A stretch of 5,716 bases of DNA. Source: Nitrospirota bacterium. Lineage in GTDB: Bacteria; Nitrospirota; Nitrospiria; Nitrospirales; Nitrospiraceae. The stretch spans positions 1-5,716 of the forward strand of contig SCVQ01000553.1 in assembly GCA_004296865.1 (NCBI GenBank). Direction: 5' to 3'. Shown in pieces: positions 4,715-5,716 of the stretch (position 1 is the stretch's first letter; every line of letters begins with the position of its first letter). The notes beneath the pieces are model-generated. The model saw nothing but the letters and a program-made list of their open reading frames with translations, was not told where the DNA came from and ran no database searches. The translations under genes and the position numbers were made by a program.

Positions 4715-5470
4715 ATGGGTTCGACCTGGAGCATGCGCGGGTTTCGGAGATCGGCCATCCTGCTACGACAGAACGTTCCTCTTGCGATCACAAGCCGCGT
4801 CTTTCACGCAATCGTCACCGGACTATTCCTCCTGATCCTTGCGCTGAGCGTCCCCGCGCTGGCGACGGAATCCTCGTCTCCTGATTCCGCCTCCCCGGCT
4901 AAGCCAAGCCGGATCGACCAAGACGACCTGGAGTTGCTCCGCGAGGCCAATCGTCTCTTGGAAGAAGAGATCAAGCTGGCCTCTCGGCCACAAATTTACG
5001 TGGTGCTGGATTTGGGCGAGAAGCTCCTTGTTATCAAAGGACGCGGGGTCGAGTTACACCGCTTTCCCATCGAGGCTTGGCGCGTGTCTGGAGCGCAATC
5101 GGTTTCCGGCCTGTTCCGTCTGCGTGCCAGGCCCGCCGTGGCCCGCCCCAAAGCCGTTCCCGGCCATGATCCTTCGCTGGAGCCGATCGGTTTGGAGGAT
5201 ATGCCGGCCGAGTACCTGCTGGTCTATGACCCTGGCCTGTTCCTGGTCGTCGCGCCCGCGATTCGTGAGCAGCCGTGGCTCTGGGCTTGGAGTCGGTTGC
5301 GCGAATGGTGGACGCGCCTCGGGACATGGACTCGGCTGGACGCCTCGAGTGAACCCACGTCCGCAGGTCCTGTTCTACGTCTCACGCTCTCGCCGGAGGC
5401 CGCACGATCCCTCGCGTGGTCGGTGACCGACGGGATGCCGCTGCTGATCGGGAAGATAACGCTTCCGTAA
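4715..5470 (+). CDS. Catalytically degenerate YkuD-like (pseudo-L,D-transpeptidase) exported protein (251 aa)
   Basis: An N-terminal hydrophobic segment (about 31-47) ends at a good signal peptidase I site (ALA50/T51); the mature protein should be periplasmic. Residues 71-120 align with the start of the YkuD domain of the preceding gene (IYVVLDLGEKLLVIKGRGVE against YIVVDTARNLLIVKRRQEVL). Further anchors match in order: SVSGLFRLRAR (129-139) to the TPRGEFKI strand, AEYLLVYDPGLFLVV (165-179) to EYALGFGKGYFIHG, and GPVLRLTLSPEAARSL (218-233) to GCIRLSDEDL, ending MPLLI against TPVMI. The catalytic His, the second His and the Cys are all absent (Val, Ala and Pro at the aligned sites). A Trp-rich insert (188-205, six Trp) lies where the active-site loop should be. 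It starts 4 nt after the previous stop; the ATG at 4733 is an alternative, and neither has a good Shine-Dalgarno. The frame is intact, so it is a pseudo-enzyme rather than a decaying pseudogene. Its role is unknown; scaffold or regulator is inference. Confidence 0.82.
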   Translation: MGSTWSMRGFRRSAILLRQNVPLAITSRVFHAIVTGLFLLILALSVPALATESSSPDSASPAKPSRIDQDDLELLREANRLLEEEIKLASRPQIYVVLDLGEKLLVIKGRGVELHRFPIEAWRVSGAQSVSGLFRLRARPAVARPKAVPGHDPSLEPIGLEDMPAEYLLVYDPGLFLVVAPAIREQPWLWAWSRLREWWTRLGTWTRLDASSEPTSAGPVLRLTLSPEAARSLAWSVTDGMPLLIGKITLP

Positions 5471-5548
5471 ACGCCGCCTTCCGACAAAGCACCACCGGCA
5501 AGTCCGGTCTTCATGCCCTCGTCCGCTTGTCGCTCGGCACCAAGCCAA

Positions 5549-5577
5549 TTGCCTTTTGTTGGCTGCCCGCCTAAGAT
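5549..5577 (+). promoter_or_regulatory. Possible sigma-70 promoter for the gene at the right edge
   Basis: TTGCCT (5549-5554) and TAAGAT (5572-5577) are separated by 17 nt; each matches four of six consensus bases. It would give a leader of about 60 nt before the start at 5644/5647. The 173-bp gap after the preceding operon supports a separate transcription unit here. Confidence 0.3.
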
Positions 5578-5646
5578 ACACACCTGATTTGAGTCGTCGT
5601 CCAAGAGCCGGAGTTTCTAGCTAAAAGTCGGGATGGGAGGCCAATG

Positions 5647-5716
5647 ATGCCGGACAGCAGACTCAATGCCCATCTGGGCCCTCTGGAGGCTGATGTGAGC
5701 GCCGCTCTGGCTGAGA
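5647..5716 (+). CDS. Unidentified protein, N-terminal fragment cut by window edge
   Basis: An open frame starts with two consecutive ATG codons (5644 and 5647) and stays open to the right edge, giving MPDSRLNAHLGPLEADVSAA and a few more residues from the second ATG. GGGAGG (5635-5640) lies 6 nt before the second ATG and only 3 nt before the first, so I choose 5647. There is no signal peptide in the visible part, so the protein is probably cytoplasmic. Too little is visible to name a family. Confidence 0.6.
   Translation, partial: MPDSRLNAHLGPLEADVSAALAE

Noticed and set aside
5494..5508. Small hairpin ACCGG-CAAGT-CCGGT after the pseudo-enzyme gene as a terminator
   Set aside because: The stem is only 5 bp and no T-run follows; a second 6-bp stem at 5543-5564 overlaps the candidate promoter and is equally unconvincing.

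Overview
The window looks like a chromosomal segment of a GC-rich, diderm (Gram-negative) bacterium. The layout and protein style remind me of Nitrospira and its relatives (Nitrospirota), but no taxonomic marker here settles that. Two lipoproteins with outer-membrane-type sorting residues and a cluster of YkuD-fold proteins indicate a cell with an outer membrane and a meso-DAP-type wall.

Left part, minus strand (1-1540): the classic oriC-proximal operon rpmH - rnpA - yidD - yidC. It encodes ribosomal protein L34, the RNase P protein, a YidD membrane-insertion factor and the N-terminal third of the YidC insertase, which runs off the left edge. rpmH is only 45 codons long. The operon is headed by an exact consensus sigma-70 promoter (TTGACA, 17 bp, TATAAT) whose predicted start lies about 35 nt before rpmH. 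The dnaA gene that often lies divergently upstream of rpmH is absent within this window.

Middle (1471-1848): a 378-bp divergent intergenic region. Besides the rpmH promoter it holds a near-perfect sigma-54 (-24/-12) promoter pointing right, a weaker sigma-70-like promoter, a single DnaA-box-like 9-mer, and a symmetric UUCG-capped hairpin in the leader of the next gene.

Right part, plus strand (1849-5470): an apparent envelope / peptidoglycan-tethering module. (i) A 68-aa secreted low-complexity protein (signal peptide, Ala/Pro block, AEKK repeats, C-terminal Lys-Lys). (ii) A 202-aa helical lipoprotein ending in Lys-Lys-Lys. (iii) A 379-aa lipoprotein whose N-terminal half is a recognisable paralogue of (ii) and whose C-terminal half is a YafK/DpaA-like YkuD domain. 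(iv) A 223-aa ErfK-type L,D-transpeptidase with an intact THGC motif. (v) A 251-aa YkuD-like protein that has lost every catalytic residue and gained a Trp-rich insert. Genes (ii)-(v) are separated by 24, 6 and 4 nt and are very probably one operon.

The most interesting reading is inference: (ii), and perhaps (i), may be Braun-lipoprotein-like tethers with Lys tails. The neighbouring YkuD enzymes would then attach them to (ErfK type) or release them from (YafK/DpaA type) peptidoglycan, with a pseudo-enzyme as regulator or scaffold. At the right edge a new plus-strand gene begins (first ~23 codons only); its product is not recognisable.
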